NCBI RefSeq assembly: GCF_000685015.1
Contig: NZ_BAYA01000004.1
Coordinates: 496,001 to 560,000 of the forward strand
Length of the DNA stretch: 64,000 bases
Origin: Paraburkholderia bannensis NBRC 103871
Lineage (GTDB): Bacteria > Pseudomonadota > Gammaproteobacteria > Burkholderiales > Burkholderiaceae
Direction: 5' to 3'
Below are positions 26,649 through 35,467 of the stretch, piece by piece; within the stretch, counting starts at the first letter, position 1; each line of letters starts with the position of its first letter. A program made the translations under genes and the position numbers. The notes under the pieces were generated by a model. That model was given only the letters and a program-made list of their open reading frames with translations. It had not been told where the DNA came from and made no database searches.

Positions 26649-27098
26649 TCAGGCGGCGTCCAGCAGCCGCTGCGGCGAGAGCCGGAACTGCGCGGCGATG
26701 GAGAGCAGCCGCTCGCGCCATTCCCAGACGCCGAATACGTCGTGAACGTTTTGCAGGCAGCTGAGCAGGTTGACGGTGTTGGGATCGTAGACGTTGACGT
26801 GGGCGCGCAGCAGCGCCTTCCTGAGCGCGGCGACGCCCACATCCATATAGGCGGGCACCTCGCCCGCATCGCGCGCGATGTAGCGCACGGGAATGCCTTC
26901 CATCGCGCTCATGTAGTCGCGCGGGCGGATAAAGCTGCCGACCGGACAGCCGCCGTAGTTATGCGAGCTGCCGCCGCTATAGCCGCCCCGATAGGCCCCG
27001 CCGCCGCATGGCAGCAGCGCTGCGCTGCCCTGGCCGAAGAGGTGCGCCACGGCGCGGTCGAAGATTTCCTGGTGGCTCAGGAAGTGTACGTTTTTCAT
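26649..27098 (-). CDS. Conserved hypothetical protein, probably Burkholderiaceae-specific
   Basis: A 149-residue protein without signal peptide or membrane segment. Residues about 30-52 are rich in Gly, Tyr and Ser with two cysteines (CGGGAYRGGYSGG, YGGCPVG). The C-terminal 80 residues look like a folded helical domain (YMDVGVAALRKALLRAHVNVY, LLSCLQNVHDVFGVWEWRER). Coding bias and the absence of a better overlapping frame support a real gene. I do not recognise a family and give no function. It lies between rpsU and tag with no operon partner. Confidence 0.7.
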   Translation of the reverse strand: MKNVHFLSHQEIFDRAVAHLFGQGSAALLPCGGGAYRGGYSGGSSHNYGGCPVGSFIRPRDYMSAMEGIPVRYIARDAGEVPAYMDVGVAALRKALLRAHVNVYDPNTVNLLSCLQNVHDVFGVWEWRERLLSIAAQFRLSPQRLLDAA

Positions 27099-27399
27099 GT
27101 CTGCCCCCTGCGCATCGCACAGCGGTTAGGTCTCCCCGGACGCGCCGTCGCACGCCCTCCGGCGCGCTCCCCGTCCTGCGTCCTGTTGCGGCTCGTCATG
27201 ACGAATGGCCCCGGACGCATCCGTTGTCAGTTATAACGGCGTGCCGTGGGAAAACCGTTGGCCTGCGCACCCACGCGGCGAGAAATCGATGCGATCCTGG
27301 CCTCGCGCAAACCGGCCGCCATCGCGCCGCACCTTGATGCGCAAGGTCGGGCGCTATTCGCTTCGCTGTGCCTGGGACTTTCCCGGGCTATCCGCCGTG
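27099..27399. other. Intergenic region upstream of the hypothetical gene
   Basis: This 301-base stretch lies between two minus-strand genes and would hold the end of the tag transcript and the promoter of the hypothetical gene. I see no convincing hairpin with T-tract and no gene. Confidence 0.35.
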
Positions 27400-28065
27400 T
27401 CAGGCGTTGTGTGCCGCGTGTGGCTTCGCCGCCTTGCTTTTGGCTTTCGCCTGCGTTGGAGTTTTCCCGTCGCCACCGTTGCCGCCGCCGAGCGCGGCGC
27501 AGGTCGCGCGGCAATCGCAATCGCGCTGATGGTCGTTGACCATGCCCACGGCCTGCATGAACGCATAGCAGATCGTGGTGCCGACAAACTTGCAGCCGTA
27601 CTTTTTCAGCGCCTTGCTGAGCGCGTCCGACACATCGGTCGATGCAGGGGCATTGCGATACGACGCCAGATCGCTTTGCAGCGGCGTGTCGTTGACGAAA
27701 GACCAGACGAACGCCGCGAGCGAGCCGTGTTCCGCCTGGATCTGCTGCACGGCGCGCGCGTTAAGAATCGCGGATTCGATCTTCGCGCGGTTGCGCACGA
27801 TCGAGGCGTCTTCCACGAGTTTTTCGACGTGCTTCGGCGTAAAGCGCGCGACCTTGTCGATATCGAAATTTGCGAAGGCGCGCCGGTAACCTTCACGCTT
27901 GTTCAGGATCGTTGACCAGGAGAGCCCGGCCTGCGCGCCCTCCAGAATGAGCATTTCGAAGAGATGCTGGTCGTCGCGCGACGGCACGCCCCACTCCTCG
28001 TCGTGGTATTGCGCAAGGGCTTCGCTTGTCGCCCAGCTACAGCGTTGTGTCACGCGTTGCGTCAC
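27400..28065 (-). CDS. tag: DNA-3-methyladenine glycosylase I
   Basis: Base-excision repair enzyme that removes 3-methyladenine. The sequence RCSWATSEALAQYHDEEWG near the N-terminus supplies the zinc-binding cysteine and histidine. GLSWSTILNKRE, LVEDASIVRNRAKIES, SDALSKALKKYGCKFVGTT and VNDH match Tag throughout, including the catalytic glutamate in KIES. I chose a GTG start because AGGGAGA precedes it at proper spacing; upstream ATGs add up to 38 residues foreign to the family. The C-terminal 25 residues are an unusual Lys/Ala/Gly tail. Total 221 residues. Confidence 0.93.
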   Translation of the reverse strand: MTQRVTQRCSWATSEALAQYHDEEWGVPSRDDQHLFEMLILEGAQAGLSWSTILNKREGYRRAFANFDIDKVARFTPKHVEKLVEDASIVRNRAKIESAILNARAVQQIQAEHGSLAAFVWSFVNDTPLQSDLASYRNAPASTDVSDALSKALKKYGCKFVGTTICYAFMQAVGMVNDHQRDCDCRATCAALGGGNGGDGKTPTQAKAKSKAAKPHAAHNA

Positions 28066-28240
28066 TTGTGTTCTCCCTGGCGGTGCGGCGTACGGCGGCA
28101 GTGTGTCAATCGAGCCTCGCAAGAATAGCGGATCGCCCGCGCGCCGCCACCTGGCCATCCGGCCAATTGTGCGAATCACGCCGAGCCGTTAGTCTCTGCG
28201 GCACGATTCGATCTTCAACGATTCTCACAGTCCCTCAAAT

Positions 28241-29131
28241 ATGCAGACATATTCCTGGTTGATCGGCGTCGATGGCGGCGGTACGGGCACGCGCGTCGCG
28301 CTCGGCGATGCGCAGGGCAAGGAGCTCGCGCGTGCGGCGGCGGGCCCGTCGGGGCTGGGGCTCGGGATCGAGCGCGCCTGGCAGTCGATCGAGGAAGGTG
28401 CGCGTGCCGCGTTCGCGCAGGCGGGCATCGCGTTCGACTGGTCGCAGTGCGTGCTCGGCTGCGGGCTTGCGGGCGTGAACAATCCCGACTGGCTCGCGGC
28501 GTTTCGCGCCGCCGCGCCACCCGTGGCGGGTCTGGCGGTCGAAAGCGACGCCTATACGACGCTGCTGGGTGCGCACGGTGGCGAGGCGGGCGTGGTCGTG
28601 GCGCTCGGCACGGGCAGCATCGCGGCGGCGCTCGATGCGTCGGGGGCGTGTCATATCGCAGGCGGCTTCGGCTTTCCGTCGGGCGACGAGGCAAGCGGCG
28701 CGTGGTTCGGTCTGCGCGCGATTGTCTGGGCGCAGCAGTCGCTCGACGGCCGCATCGCGCCCGACGCGCTCTCGCAGGCGTTGCTCGCCCATACGGGCGC
28801 CAATGACCGCGATAGCCTGATCGTGTGGCTGTGCGCGGCCAATCAGACCGCCTACGCGAGCCTTGCGCCCGTGGTGCTCGCGCATCGCGACCATCCGTTC
28901 GTCTCGAAACTGCTGGCGGAAGCTGGCGAGGCGGTCGCGCGCATGATCTCGGCGCTCGATCCCACGGCGGCATTGCCGGTGGCGCTCGCCGGCGGCCTGG
29001 GTCAACCGCTGCGCGAATGGGTGCCGCAAGACATGCGCGAGCGCCTGCGCGCGCCGCTTGCGGATTCGGCCAGTGGCGCATTGCGGCTCGCATGGCGCGA
29101 GGGGCAGCAAAGGCGCGCGGGCGGCGTGTAA
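28241..29131 (+). CDS. BadF/BadG/BcrA/BcrD-type ATPase, probable N-acetylglucosamine kinase
   Basis: A 296-residue kinase of the ASKHA fold. The phosphate-1 motif GVDGGGTGTR is at residues 9-18, and GCGLAGVNNP, VESDAYTTLLGAHGG, ALGTGSIAAAL and FGFPSGDEASGAWFGL follow in family order. Bacterial members of this length usually phosphorylate N-acetylglucosamine or similar amino sugars and feed peptidoglycan recycling. The substrate is not proven here. A Cof-type phosphatase gene lies 80 bases downstream on the same strand and may share its transcript. Confidence 0.88.
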   Translation: MQTYSWLIGVDGGGTGTRVALGDAQGKELARAAAGPSGLGLGIERAWQSIEEGARAAFAQAGIAFDWSQCVLGCGLAGVNNPDWLAAFRAAAPPVAGLAVESDAYTTLLGAHGGEAGVVVALGTGSIAAALDASGACHIAGGFGFPSGDEASGAWFGLRAIVWAQQSLDGRIAPDALSQALLAHTGANDRDSLIVWLCAANQTAYASLAPVVLAHRDHPFVSKLLAEAGEAVARMISALDPTAALPVALAGGLGQPLREWVPQDMRERLRAPLADSASGALRLAWREGQQRRAGGV

Positions 29132-29212
29132 AGCGCGGGCGACCATCCCAAAACACAGCGGAAGTCGTCGGGTGCTAGCATTGACGGTTTCCCGCTAGCC
29201 GCCCGAATTGCC

Positions 29213-30037
29213 ATGTACAAGGTCATCGCCACCGATCTCGACGGAACGTTGCTCAACGCCGACCATCAGCTGGATCCGTTCACGGTCGCCACGCTCACCC
29301 GGCTCGATGCGCAAGGCCTGAAGTTCATCATCGCCACCGGCCGCCATTACAGCGACGTGGCCGGAATCCGTGAGGTTCTCGGCATCCCCGCCTACCTGAT
29401 CACGTCGAACGGCGCGCGCGTGCACGGCCCCGACGATGCGCTGCTCCATGCGAGCAACCTGCCCGAGCCGATGGTGCGCCGCCTCGTCGCGCCCGATACG
29501 GTCGGCGAGCATGGCCGCGTGATCGTGAGTCTCTATACGGATACGGAGTGGTTCATCGACCGCGACGCGCCCGAGCTGCTCGCGTTCCATCAGGATTCGG
29601 GCTTCACCTACCGCGTGACTGGGGATCTGGGCGCGCTTGGCGGCGCGGGCATTGCCAAGGCGCTGTATATCGGGGAGCCCGCCGATCTCGCGCATGTCGA
29701 AGCGAGCCTCACGCGCGAATTCGGCGACGCGCTCTATATCACGTACTCGCTGCCCGACTGCCTGGAAGTGATGGTCGCGGGCGTGTCGAAGGGCCGCGCG
29801 CTGCGCGTCGTGCTCGATCGCCTCGATCTGGATACGGCGGGTTGCGTCGCTTTCGGCGACAACATGAACGACATCGACCTGCTCGAAACAGCGGGCCATC
29901 CGTTCATGATGAACAACGCGAATCCGCTGCTGATGGAACGCCTGCCGAAGGTGCCGCGCATCGGCAACAACTTCGAGGCCGGCGTCGCGCATCATCTGCG
30001 CAAGCTGTTTGCCATCGACGACGAGATCGCAGGCTGA
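29213..30037 (+). CDS. Cof-type HAD-IIB family phosphatase
   Basis: A 274-residue haloacid dehalogenase-type hydrolase. Motif I is DLDGTLL (nucleophile aspartate at residue 8), motif II lies near FIIATGRHYSD, the lysine of motif III is in SKGRALRVVLD, and motif IV is FGDNMNDIDLL. The large cap domain between motifs II and III defines class IIB, whose members dephosphorylate sugar phosphates or flavin precursors. It is not possible to tell which from sequence. It converges with a histidine phosphatase gene. Confidence 0.92.
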   Translation: MYKVIATDLDGTLLNADHQLDPFTVATLTRLDAQGLKFIIATGRHYSDVAGIREVLGIPAYLITSNGARVHGPDDALLHASNLPEPMVRRLVAPDTVGEHGRVIVSLYTDTEWFIDRDAPELLAFHQDSGFTYRVTGDLGALGGAGIAKALYIGEPADLAHVEASLTREFGDALYITYSLPDCLEVMVAGVSKGRALRVVLDRLDLDTAGCVAFGDNMNDIDLLETAGHPFMMNNANPLLMERLPKVPRIGNNFEAGVAHHLRKLFAIDDEIAG

Positions 30038-30052
30038 TCGAGTCCGAAGCGA

Positions 30053-30778
30053 CTACTGCGCGGACGGTTTGGGCGCGGGCAGCCCCGCGCAAGGACAATC
30101 GTCGCTCACGCCGTCCAGGTCTTCGCGGTCGTGTTTGAAGCGCACGACCGGCGCGCCGCTGCTCCAGTCGACGCGCACGACGTAGATGCTGTCGAAATCC
30201 GCGCTCTTCCATTTGGGTACATCGGACGCCGCACCGCCATGCCCGGCGACGATCTTGCGCACCATCGTTTCGATCTCGCGATGCTCCCAGCCGATCAGCA
30301 CCGTGCGATTGCGCAAGGACGGATCGAGCAGCGTCTTTTCCAGCGCGTCGGTGTGAGAGTGGCCGTACGGCGTTTGAATCGGCAGTCCGAACTGGATTGC
30401 CGTGGGCTCGACCGTCGCGAGCGGACGCACATAGTAGTAAGCGTGGCCGCGATCGTCTTTCTGCTCGCCGGGATCCGGCGCGTAGACGGCATCGGGCTTG
30501 CCGTATTTCGCGGCGATCACCGCGGGCAAGGCCAGCGCGCGGTTCAAGCCTTTGCAGTCGAGCTGGCCAAGTCCTTCGGCGGGCTTTTCGCCGTGACGCA
30601 CGAAGATGAGCGTCGTGACGTTCGCGTTGTCCGAAGTGTCGTCCGCAACGTTGCCCGAAGCGCTGGCGGCGTGTGCAACGCCCGCGCCCGCGTAAAGACC
30701 GCCCGCCGCTGCGAAGCATTGCGCAGCGAGCATCACGGCGAGGCGGCCCAGGCCCAGTGAATATCGTGATTGCTTCAT
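30053..30778 (-). CDS. Exported histidine phosphatase family protein
   Basis: A 241-residue protein with an N-terminal signal sequence ending near residue 38 (GVAHAASA). The histidine phosphatase motif FVRHGEKPAEG is at residues 59-69 (catalytic histidine 62), and the later family histidine is in LIGWEHREIE. The fold is that of phosphoglycerate mutase-like phosphatases, but periplasmic. The N-terminal arginine-rich part resembles a Sec signal rather than Tat. No substrate can be assigned. Confidence 0.85.
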   Translation of the reverse strand: MKQSRYSLGLGRLAVMLAAQCFAAAGGLYAGAGVAHAASASGNVADDTSDNANVTTLIFVRHGEKPAEGLGQLDCKGLNRALALPAVIAAKYGKPDAVYAPDPGEQKDDRGHAYYYVRPLATVEPTAIQFGLPIQTPYGHSHTDALEKTLLDPSLRNRTVLIGWEHREIETMVRKIVAGHGGAASDVPKWKSADFDSIYVVRVDWSSGAPVVRFKHDREDLDGVSDDCPCAGLPAPKPSAQ

Positions 30779-30871
30779 GCCGTGCGCCTTGCCTGGAAGT
30801 TTGGAGGGTGCGCCGATTCTAGCAGTGGCGTCGTCCTGCTCATCGCGAGGCTCGCACGCCAGCGCCGCGCC

Positions 30872-30897
30872 AAAAGAAAACGGGCGCCGAAGCGCCC
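30872..30897 (-). terminator. Terminator of aqpZ
   Basis: On the minus strand GGGCGC-TTCG-GCGCCC is followed by GTTTTCTTTTGG, a compact hairpin with a UUCG tetraloop, about 30 bases after the aqpZ stop. Confidence 0.88.
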
Positions 30898-30925
30898 ATT
30901 TCCCTCACTCAAGCACTGCGCGTAT

Positions 30926-31672
30926 TCAGGCCTTCACGCGCGCGGCCAGTTCCGCCACCGCTTCGCGGCGGCCGGCGATCGCCGGATACACCACGCCTGC
31001 GATCACGGCGCCGATGATCGGCGCGATCCAGAACAACCAGAGCTGCGAGATTGCTTCGCCGCCGACGAAGAGCGCCGGGCCGGTCGAGCGCGCCGGGTTC
31101 ACCGAGGTGTTGGTGACCGGAATCGAAATCAGGTGAATGAGCGTGAGGCACAGGCCAATCGCGATCGGCGCGAAGCCGGCCGGCGCGCGCACGTCGGTTG
31201 CGCCGAGGATCACGAACAGGAACACCGCCGTCATCACGACTTCGCAGACGAAGGCGGCGGCGAGCGTGTAGTGGCCCGGCGAGTGATCGCCGTAGCCGTT
31301 GGTGGCGAAGCCGCTGGCGACCAGATCAAAGCCCGGCTTGCCAGTGGCGATGCACGCGAGCACCGCCGCGCCGAGCACGGCGCCGATCACCTGCGCGACG
31401 ATGTACGGGAGCAGGTCGCGCGCCGGGAAGCGGCCCGCGACGGTGAGGCCGACGCTGACAGCCGGATTCAGGTGGCAGCCCGAGATATGGCCGATGGCGA
31501 ATGCCATGGTGAGCACGGTCAGGCCGAAGGCGAGCGACACGCCCACGAAACCGATGCCGAGGCCATGAACCGGGCCCGCGAAGTTGGCGGCGAGCACTGC
31601 GCTGCCGCAGCCGCCGAGAACCAGCCAGAAGGTGCCGAACATTTCGGCCAGAAGTCGTTTGGATAAGTGCAT
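30926..31672 (-). CDS. aqpZ: Aquaporin Z
   Basis: Inner-membrane water channel of 248 residues with six transmembrane helices and two half-helices. The two pore motifs are HLNPAVSVG near residue 66 and [11 protein letters not shown] near 190, the arginine after the second being the selectivity-filter arginine. Other AqpZ-like segments are [17 protein letters not shown] and [10 protein letters not shown]. The narrow-filter residues fit a water rather than glycerol channel. It is divergent from an H-NS family gene. Confidence 0.95.
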   Translation of the reverse strand: MHLSKRLLAEMFGTFWLVLGGCGSAVLAANFAGPVHGLGIGFVGVSLAFGLTVLTMAFAIGHISGCHLNPAVSVGLTVAGRFPARDLLPYIVAQVIGAVLGAAVLACIATGKPGFDLVASGFATNGYGDHSPGHYTLAAAFVCEVVMTAVFLFVILGATDVRAPAGFAPIAIGLCLTLIHLISIPVTNTSVNPARSTGPALFVGGEAISQLWLFWIAPIIGAVIAGVVYPAIAGRREAVAELAARVKA

Positions 31673-31972
31673 TGTTAGACGCCTCGAAAGTCATTTGACG
31701 GGGAGCCGAATAAAGCACCGGCACCGGGAAATGCCAGATTCTAGGCAGTCGTGAAAAGCACGGGTGTCAAGGATTGTCAATTCCGATGTAATTGCTCTCA
31801 TTATTGCGCTGGATGCGTTCCGGATTTCGCAGTCCGCATTCAGTTGGCATTGCGTCCTTAATTAGAGAAATATCGCGATAAAACAGTATTAGCAGCGATT
31901 GCTAATTCTCTTATTTACGTCTAATCTCCGATCGAGTCAGTTAGATCGACAATGAAGGGGGGGAGGGAAAAA
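31673..31972. promoter_or_regulatory. AT-rich divergent promoter region, aqpZ / H-NS family gene
   Basis: These 300 bases are clearly more AT-rich than the window average. They contain a perfect palindrome, ATTAGCA-GCGAT-TGCTAAT (31888-31906), about 65 bases before the H-NS family start, a plausible operator. AT-rich DNA is the preferred target of H-NS proteins, so self-regulation is likely but inferred. Confidence 0.5.
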
Positions 31973-32275
31973 ATGTCGCAATATTCAGAACTCAAGGCAC
32001 AGATCGCCCGGCTTCAGGCCCAGGCCGACGAAGCCCGGCGCACCGAAATCGCCGATGTCATCGCCATGATCCGGGAGAAGATCGCCGAATACGGGCTGTC
32101 GGCCCAGGATCTCGGCTTCGCCGTCGCAGTCGCCGCCCGGCGCGGACGCCCGCCCAAGAAGGCGCCGCTGCCGCCGCGCTACCAGGATCCGAAGACCGGC
32201 GCGACCTGGAGCGGGCGCGGCAAGCCGCCCAAATGGATCGCCGGCAAGAACCGCGAACGCTATCTGATTGCCTGA
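31973..32275 (+). CDS. H-NS histone family nucleoid-associated protein
   Basis: A 100-residue DNA-binding protein of the H-NS/MvaT-like beta-proteobacterial type. The N-terminal half is a coiled coil for oligomerisation (ELKAQIARLQAQADEARR). The C-terminal half carries the DNA-binding motif GATWSGRGKPPKWI near residues 77-90, preceded by basic RRGRPPKKAPLPPRYQDPK. The ATG at MSQYSEL follows a GGGGGAGGG ribosome site; an ATG seven codons earlier would place that site inside the gene. A terminator follows. Confidence 0.9.
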   Translation: MSQYSELKAQIARLQAQADEARRTEIADVIAMIREKIAEYGLSAQDLGFAVAVAARRGRPPKKAPLPPRYQDPKTGATWSGRGKPPKWIAGKNRERYLIA

Positions 32276-32320
32276 CGAATCGGCAGACAGCAGCGCACAT
32301 CGCGTTACATCGCGAAATAA

Positions 32321-32351
32321 AAAAGAGCCGCATGAAGCATGCGGCTCTTTT
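32321..32351. terminator. Terminator between H-NS family gene and glycosyltransferase
   Basis: AAAAGAGCCGCATG pairs perfectly over 14 bases with CATGCGGCTCTTTT across a three-base loop. The A-rich 5' flank and T-rich 3' flank let it act in both directions for the converging genes. Confidence 0.88.
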
Positions 32352-32471
32352 CACAAACGATGAATAATTGCGCGATTAACGCGTGCGCAAACGATTCACA
32401 TTGCCCATTTGTGGTGCTTTTATCTCAAGAATGCCAGATTTATTTCATCTGGCATGCAGATTCGGCAAACC

Positions 32472-33539
32472 TCAGGCACCCGCGGCAACACGGCGCAGCA
32501 CCGGACGCTGGGCGGCTTCGATCAATGTCGAATAGCTTTCGACATAATTGCTGGCCATCGTGTGCGAAGTGAAACGACGCTCGAATTGTGCGCGAATCGC
32601 TTCGCGAGAAAGCGAGTCGATATTCTGAAGCGCCGCCACGGCGCCCTGGACGTCTTCGCAGATGAAGCCGGTCACGCCCGGGTCGATCACTTCCGGCACC
32701 GATCCGCGGTTGAACGCCACCACCGGCGTGCCGCAGGCCATCGCCTCGATCATCACGAGGCCAAACGGCTCCGACCAGTCGATCGGGAACAGCAGCGCCT
32801 TGGCACCCGACAGGAATTCGGGCTTCTGCGCTTCATTGATCTCGCCGATGAACTCGACGTGCGCCATCGACAGCAGCGGCTCGATCTCGTTCTTGAAATA
32901 CTCCTGGTCGACCTTGTCCACCTTCGCGGCGATCTTCAGCGGCAAGCCCGACAGCGCGGCGATCTTGATGGCCGTATCGACGCGCTTTTCCGGGCAGATG
33001 CGGCCAAGGAAGGCCAGATACTCGGGCTTCTTGTCCGTACGCGGCGTGAGCAGATCCTTCGGCAGGCCGTGATAGATCGTGTTGAGCCAGTTGGCCTGGC
33101 CAAGCGGCTGGCGCTGCGAGTCCGAAATCGAGATCACGGGCGCCTGCGGGAACGAATCGAACACCGGCTGCAGCTCGGGCAGGTCGAGACGGCCGTGCAG
33201 CGTCGTCACGAACGGCGTGTCGAGCGTCGAGAACAGTGGGAACGGCAGATAGTCGAGGTGAAAGTGCAGCACGTCGAACTCATGCGCCATGCGGCGCACG
33301 CGCTCCAGCAGCACGATATGCGGCGCGAGCGCGTCGCGAACCGTCGGGTCGAGGCGCAGGGCGCGCGGCCAAGCCGCCTCCAGGTTTGCCGAGGTGACCG
33401 AATCGCCGCTGGCGAACAGCGTCACCTCGTGGCCTTGTTCGACCAGCGCTTCGGTCAGATAAGACACGACGCGCTCGGTGCCGCCGTAGAGCTTCGGCGG
33501 GACGGCTTCGTAGAGTGGCGCAATTTGTGCGATTCGCAT
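32472..33539 (-). CDS. Glycosyltransferase family 4
   Basis: A 355-residue retaining GT-B glycosyltransferase. The N-terminus MRIAQIAPLYEAVPPKLYGGTERVV is typical of GT4 enzymes that start with a glycine-rich acceptor loop. FLGRICPEKRVDTAIKIA and PFGLVMIEAMACGTPVVAF (with the EX7E-type glutamates) define the donor site. The start is chosen at the ATG with AGGAGATC upstream rather than 13 codons earlier. It stands alone before flhDC; its product is unknown and it need not belong to motility. Confidence 0.9.
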   Translation of the reverse strand: MRIAQIAPLYEAVPPKLYGGTERVVSYLTEALVEQGHEVTLFASGDSVTSANLEAAWPRALRLDPTVRDALAPHIVLLERVRRMAHEFDVLHFHLDYLPFPLFSTLDTPFVTTLHGRLDLPELQPVFDSFPQAPVISISDSQRQPLGQANWLNTIYHGLPKDLLTPRTDKKPEYLAFLGRICPEKRVDTAIKIAALSGLPLKIAAKVDKVDQEYFKNEIEPLLSMAHVEFIGEINEAQKPEFLSGAKALLFPIDWSEPFGLVMIEAMACGTPVVAFNRGSVPEVIDPGVTGFICEDVQGAVAALQNIDSLSREAIRAQFERRFTSHTMASNYVESYSTLIEAAQRPVLRRVAAGA

Positions 33540-34140
33540 GGGCTTGATCTCCTTGGCAAAAACCGCGTGTGACGACAACGAAAATCCCTCGGAAAAACGT
33601 AGGCACTGCGGTATCGGGTTATCCCTGATTCCGATTATGGACGTCTGAATCTGTGTGACGAGCTGTTTTGCAAACGCTTAAAGTTGTTACAGCGGGATAC
33701 AGCGGCTGTAAGCGGGCGTTGCAAGACGTGACGCCTGTCGGCGGGGGCGGAACGCAATTCCCGTACCCGAAAGCGTTAAACCGTTTCGACCCCTGCAAAT
33801 ACATTGGCTTATGCGTCTTGCCGATTGTTACGCCTGCGTGAAAAGCCTCTTATAATCAGCAGAGGATTTGCCTGATATGCCACCGGCATTAATCTTTCGG
33901 CCTCCCACCTTCCTTTTCCGTTGATTGTCAGAAAAATTCCTACACAAAAAGGGAAGTTTTTCTGGCATCGCGTCGCGGCATCCTTCCGATTTTCTTTTGC
34001 GAGTGCGCTCGCCACAATGCAGGCACGACCACTAAACGGGCCGTTTGCTTTGCCGTGCGCCCATTTCGCACTGTATTTGACGGGCAAACGTTTCCGTATC
34101 AGGCCTGACCAGCCGCTACGTTTCGAATTCGGGGGAATCC
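33540..34140 (+). promoter_or_regulatory. Long regulatory leader of flhDC
   Basis: The 601 bases between the glycosyltransferase and flhD hold no gene. They are AT-rich in parts, for example around 33660-33700 and 33830-33970. A perfect TATAAT lies at 33851-33856, inside the inverted repeat CCTCT/AGAGG (33846-33865), with only a weak -35 upstream. flhDC in other bacteria is controlled by many regulators, so a long leader is expected. Transcription start and operators cannot be fixed from sequence. Confidence 0.5.
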
Positions 34141-34458
34141 ATGAGCGCGACGACGCCAAGCGACATGCTCAGCGAGATCAAGGAAGTCAATCTGTCGTAC
34201 TTGTTGCTCGCGCAACGACTGCTGCGCGAGGACCGGCCGACCGGCATGTTCCGCATGGGCATCTCGGCCCAGCTGGCCGATGTGCTGGCCAATCTCACGT
34301 TCGCGCAGACCGCACGTCTTGCCGCGTCCAACCAGTTGCTTTGCCGCTTCCGTTTCGATGATCACGCCATCCTGGGCGCGCTCGCCGACAAGGGCAAATC
34401 CGCGCAGACCCATTCCGCCATCCTGATGGCCGGCCAGAGCGTCGAGCAGGTCGGCTGA
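34141..34458 (+). CDS. flhD: Flagellar transcriptional regulator FlhD
   Basis: FlhD with FlhC forms the master activator of class II flagellar genes. The 105-residue protein has the family core EIKEVNLSYLLLAQRLLREDRPTGMFRMGIS near residues 12-42 and ADVLANLTFAQTARLAASNQLLCRFRFDD, the HTH-like region. Length and order (flhD, then flhC) are standard. It is the first gene after the long leader. Confidence 0.96.
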   Translation: MSATTPSDMLSEIKEVNLSYLLLAQRLLREDRPTGMFRMGISAQLADVLANLTFAQTARLAASNQLLCRFRFDDHAILGALADKGKSAQTHSAILMAGQSVEQVG

Positions 34459-34563
34459 CGGCCGCGCCGCCGCGGCGCCCGTCAGGGCCGAGCGCGCGCA
34501 CACCTCCACCCGGATCCGCGCGCGGACCGTTTGGGTACCAAAGCGGGTCGATGCGGGAGCCTG

Positions 34564-35187
34564 ATGGCGACAAAGAGTGTGGTGCTTGAGGTCAAGGAGA
34601 TCGCGCTCGCGATCGAGCTGATCGAACTGGGTGCGCGGCTGCAACTGCTCGAAGCGGAACTCTCGCTCTCGCGCGACCGCCTCATCCGGCTTTACAAGGA
34701 AGTGAAGGGCGAATCCCCGCCCAAGGGCATGCTGCCGTTCTCGACCGACTGGTTCATGACGTGGCAGCCCAACGTCCACTCCTCGCTGTTCTACAACACG
34801 TATCTGTTCATGAGCGGCCAGGGCCGCTGCGATTCGATCCGCGCGATCGTGAAGAGCTACCGGCTCTATCTCGAACACGTGCGCATCCAGGAAGACGAGC
34901 CCGCCTTGAGCCTCACGCGCGCGTGGACGCTGGTGCGCTACTTTGCCTCGGGGCTGTTGCAGATGACGCGCTGCACGCGTTGCGGCGGGCGTTTTGTCGC
35001 GCACGCTCACGAGCCGCAGCGCCATTACGTGTGCGGCCTGTGCCAGCCGCCGTCGCGCGCCGGGCGCACACGGCGCAATGCGCTTGCGGCTTCCGGCGAC
35101 GCGGCTTTGACCACGGCTTCGGCCGCGGTTTCGCCCGCAGTTTCGTCACTGTCTGCTCCATTCCAGTCGGGCACCGGCAGCCTGTGA
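34564..35187 (+). CDS. flhC: Flagellar transcriptional regulator FlhC
   Basis: The DNA-binding partner of FlhD. It has 207 residues, starting at MATKSVVLEV, preceded by GGGAG; an ATG 11 codons earlier lacks a site. Family segments include ELIELGARLQLLEAELSLSRDRLIRLYKE, GMLPFSTDWFMTWQPNVHSS and ARTWTLVR-like sequence. Four cysteines in CTRCGGRF and YVCGLC form the zinc site. The last 35 residues (Ala/Ser-rich) exceed the enteric length. It lies 105 bases after flhD. Confidence 0.96.
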   Translation: MATKSVVLEVKEIALAIELIELGARLQLLEAELSLSRDRLIRLYKEVKGESPPKGMLPFSTDWFMTWQPNVHSSLFYNTYLFMSGQGRCDSIRAIVKSYRLYLEHVRIQEDEPALSLTRAWTLVRYFASGLLQMTRCTRCGGRFVAHAHEPQRHYVCGLCQPPSRAGRTRRNALAASGDAALTTASAAVSPAVSSLSAPFQSGTGSL

Positions 35188-35378
35188 CGCAGGCGCGCCG
35201 GTATCCCGGGAAATGGCGACAGACTCACGCTGCATTCCACCGACAAATACCCCCGCTGCGCCTGCGCCCCACGCCCGTGCGGCGCGGCTCGACGAACCGG
35301 CCCCGATTCTTTTGCGGATTCGCTTGCGATAGATCAGCCGCATATCGGCCAGGTGTAATCCGCAACCCCATCCAAGCC

Positions 35379-35405
35379 CAAAGTTTTTCGCGCCTGTGCC
35401 GTAAA
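35379..35405 (+). promoter_or_regulatory. Sigma-28 (FliA) promoter of motA-che
   Basis: CAAAGTTT (35379-35386), exactly 11 bases, then GCCGTAAA (35398-35405). This is 14 of 16 bases of the sigma-28 consensus, 62 bases before the motA start. It indicates that motA, motB and the chemotaxis genes form a late-class transcript. Confidence 0.9.
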
Positions 35406-35467
35406 CCCATCTAAGGGCGCGGGCCAATGGCGGCTCGCAGCGCAATCTCTCCAGTGAGGACCCGTCT

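Noticed and set aside
33809..34159. Open frame on the minus strand in the flhDC leader
   Set aside because: No ribosome site, overlaps the flhD start, and composition does not resemble the neighbouring genes.
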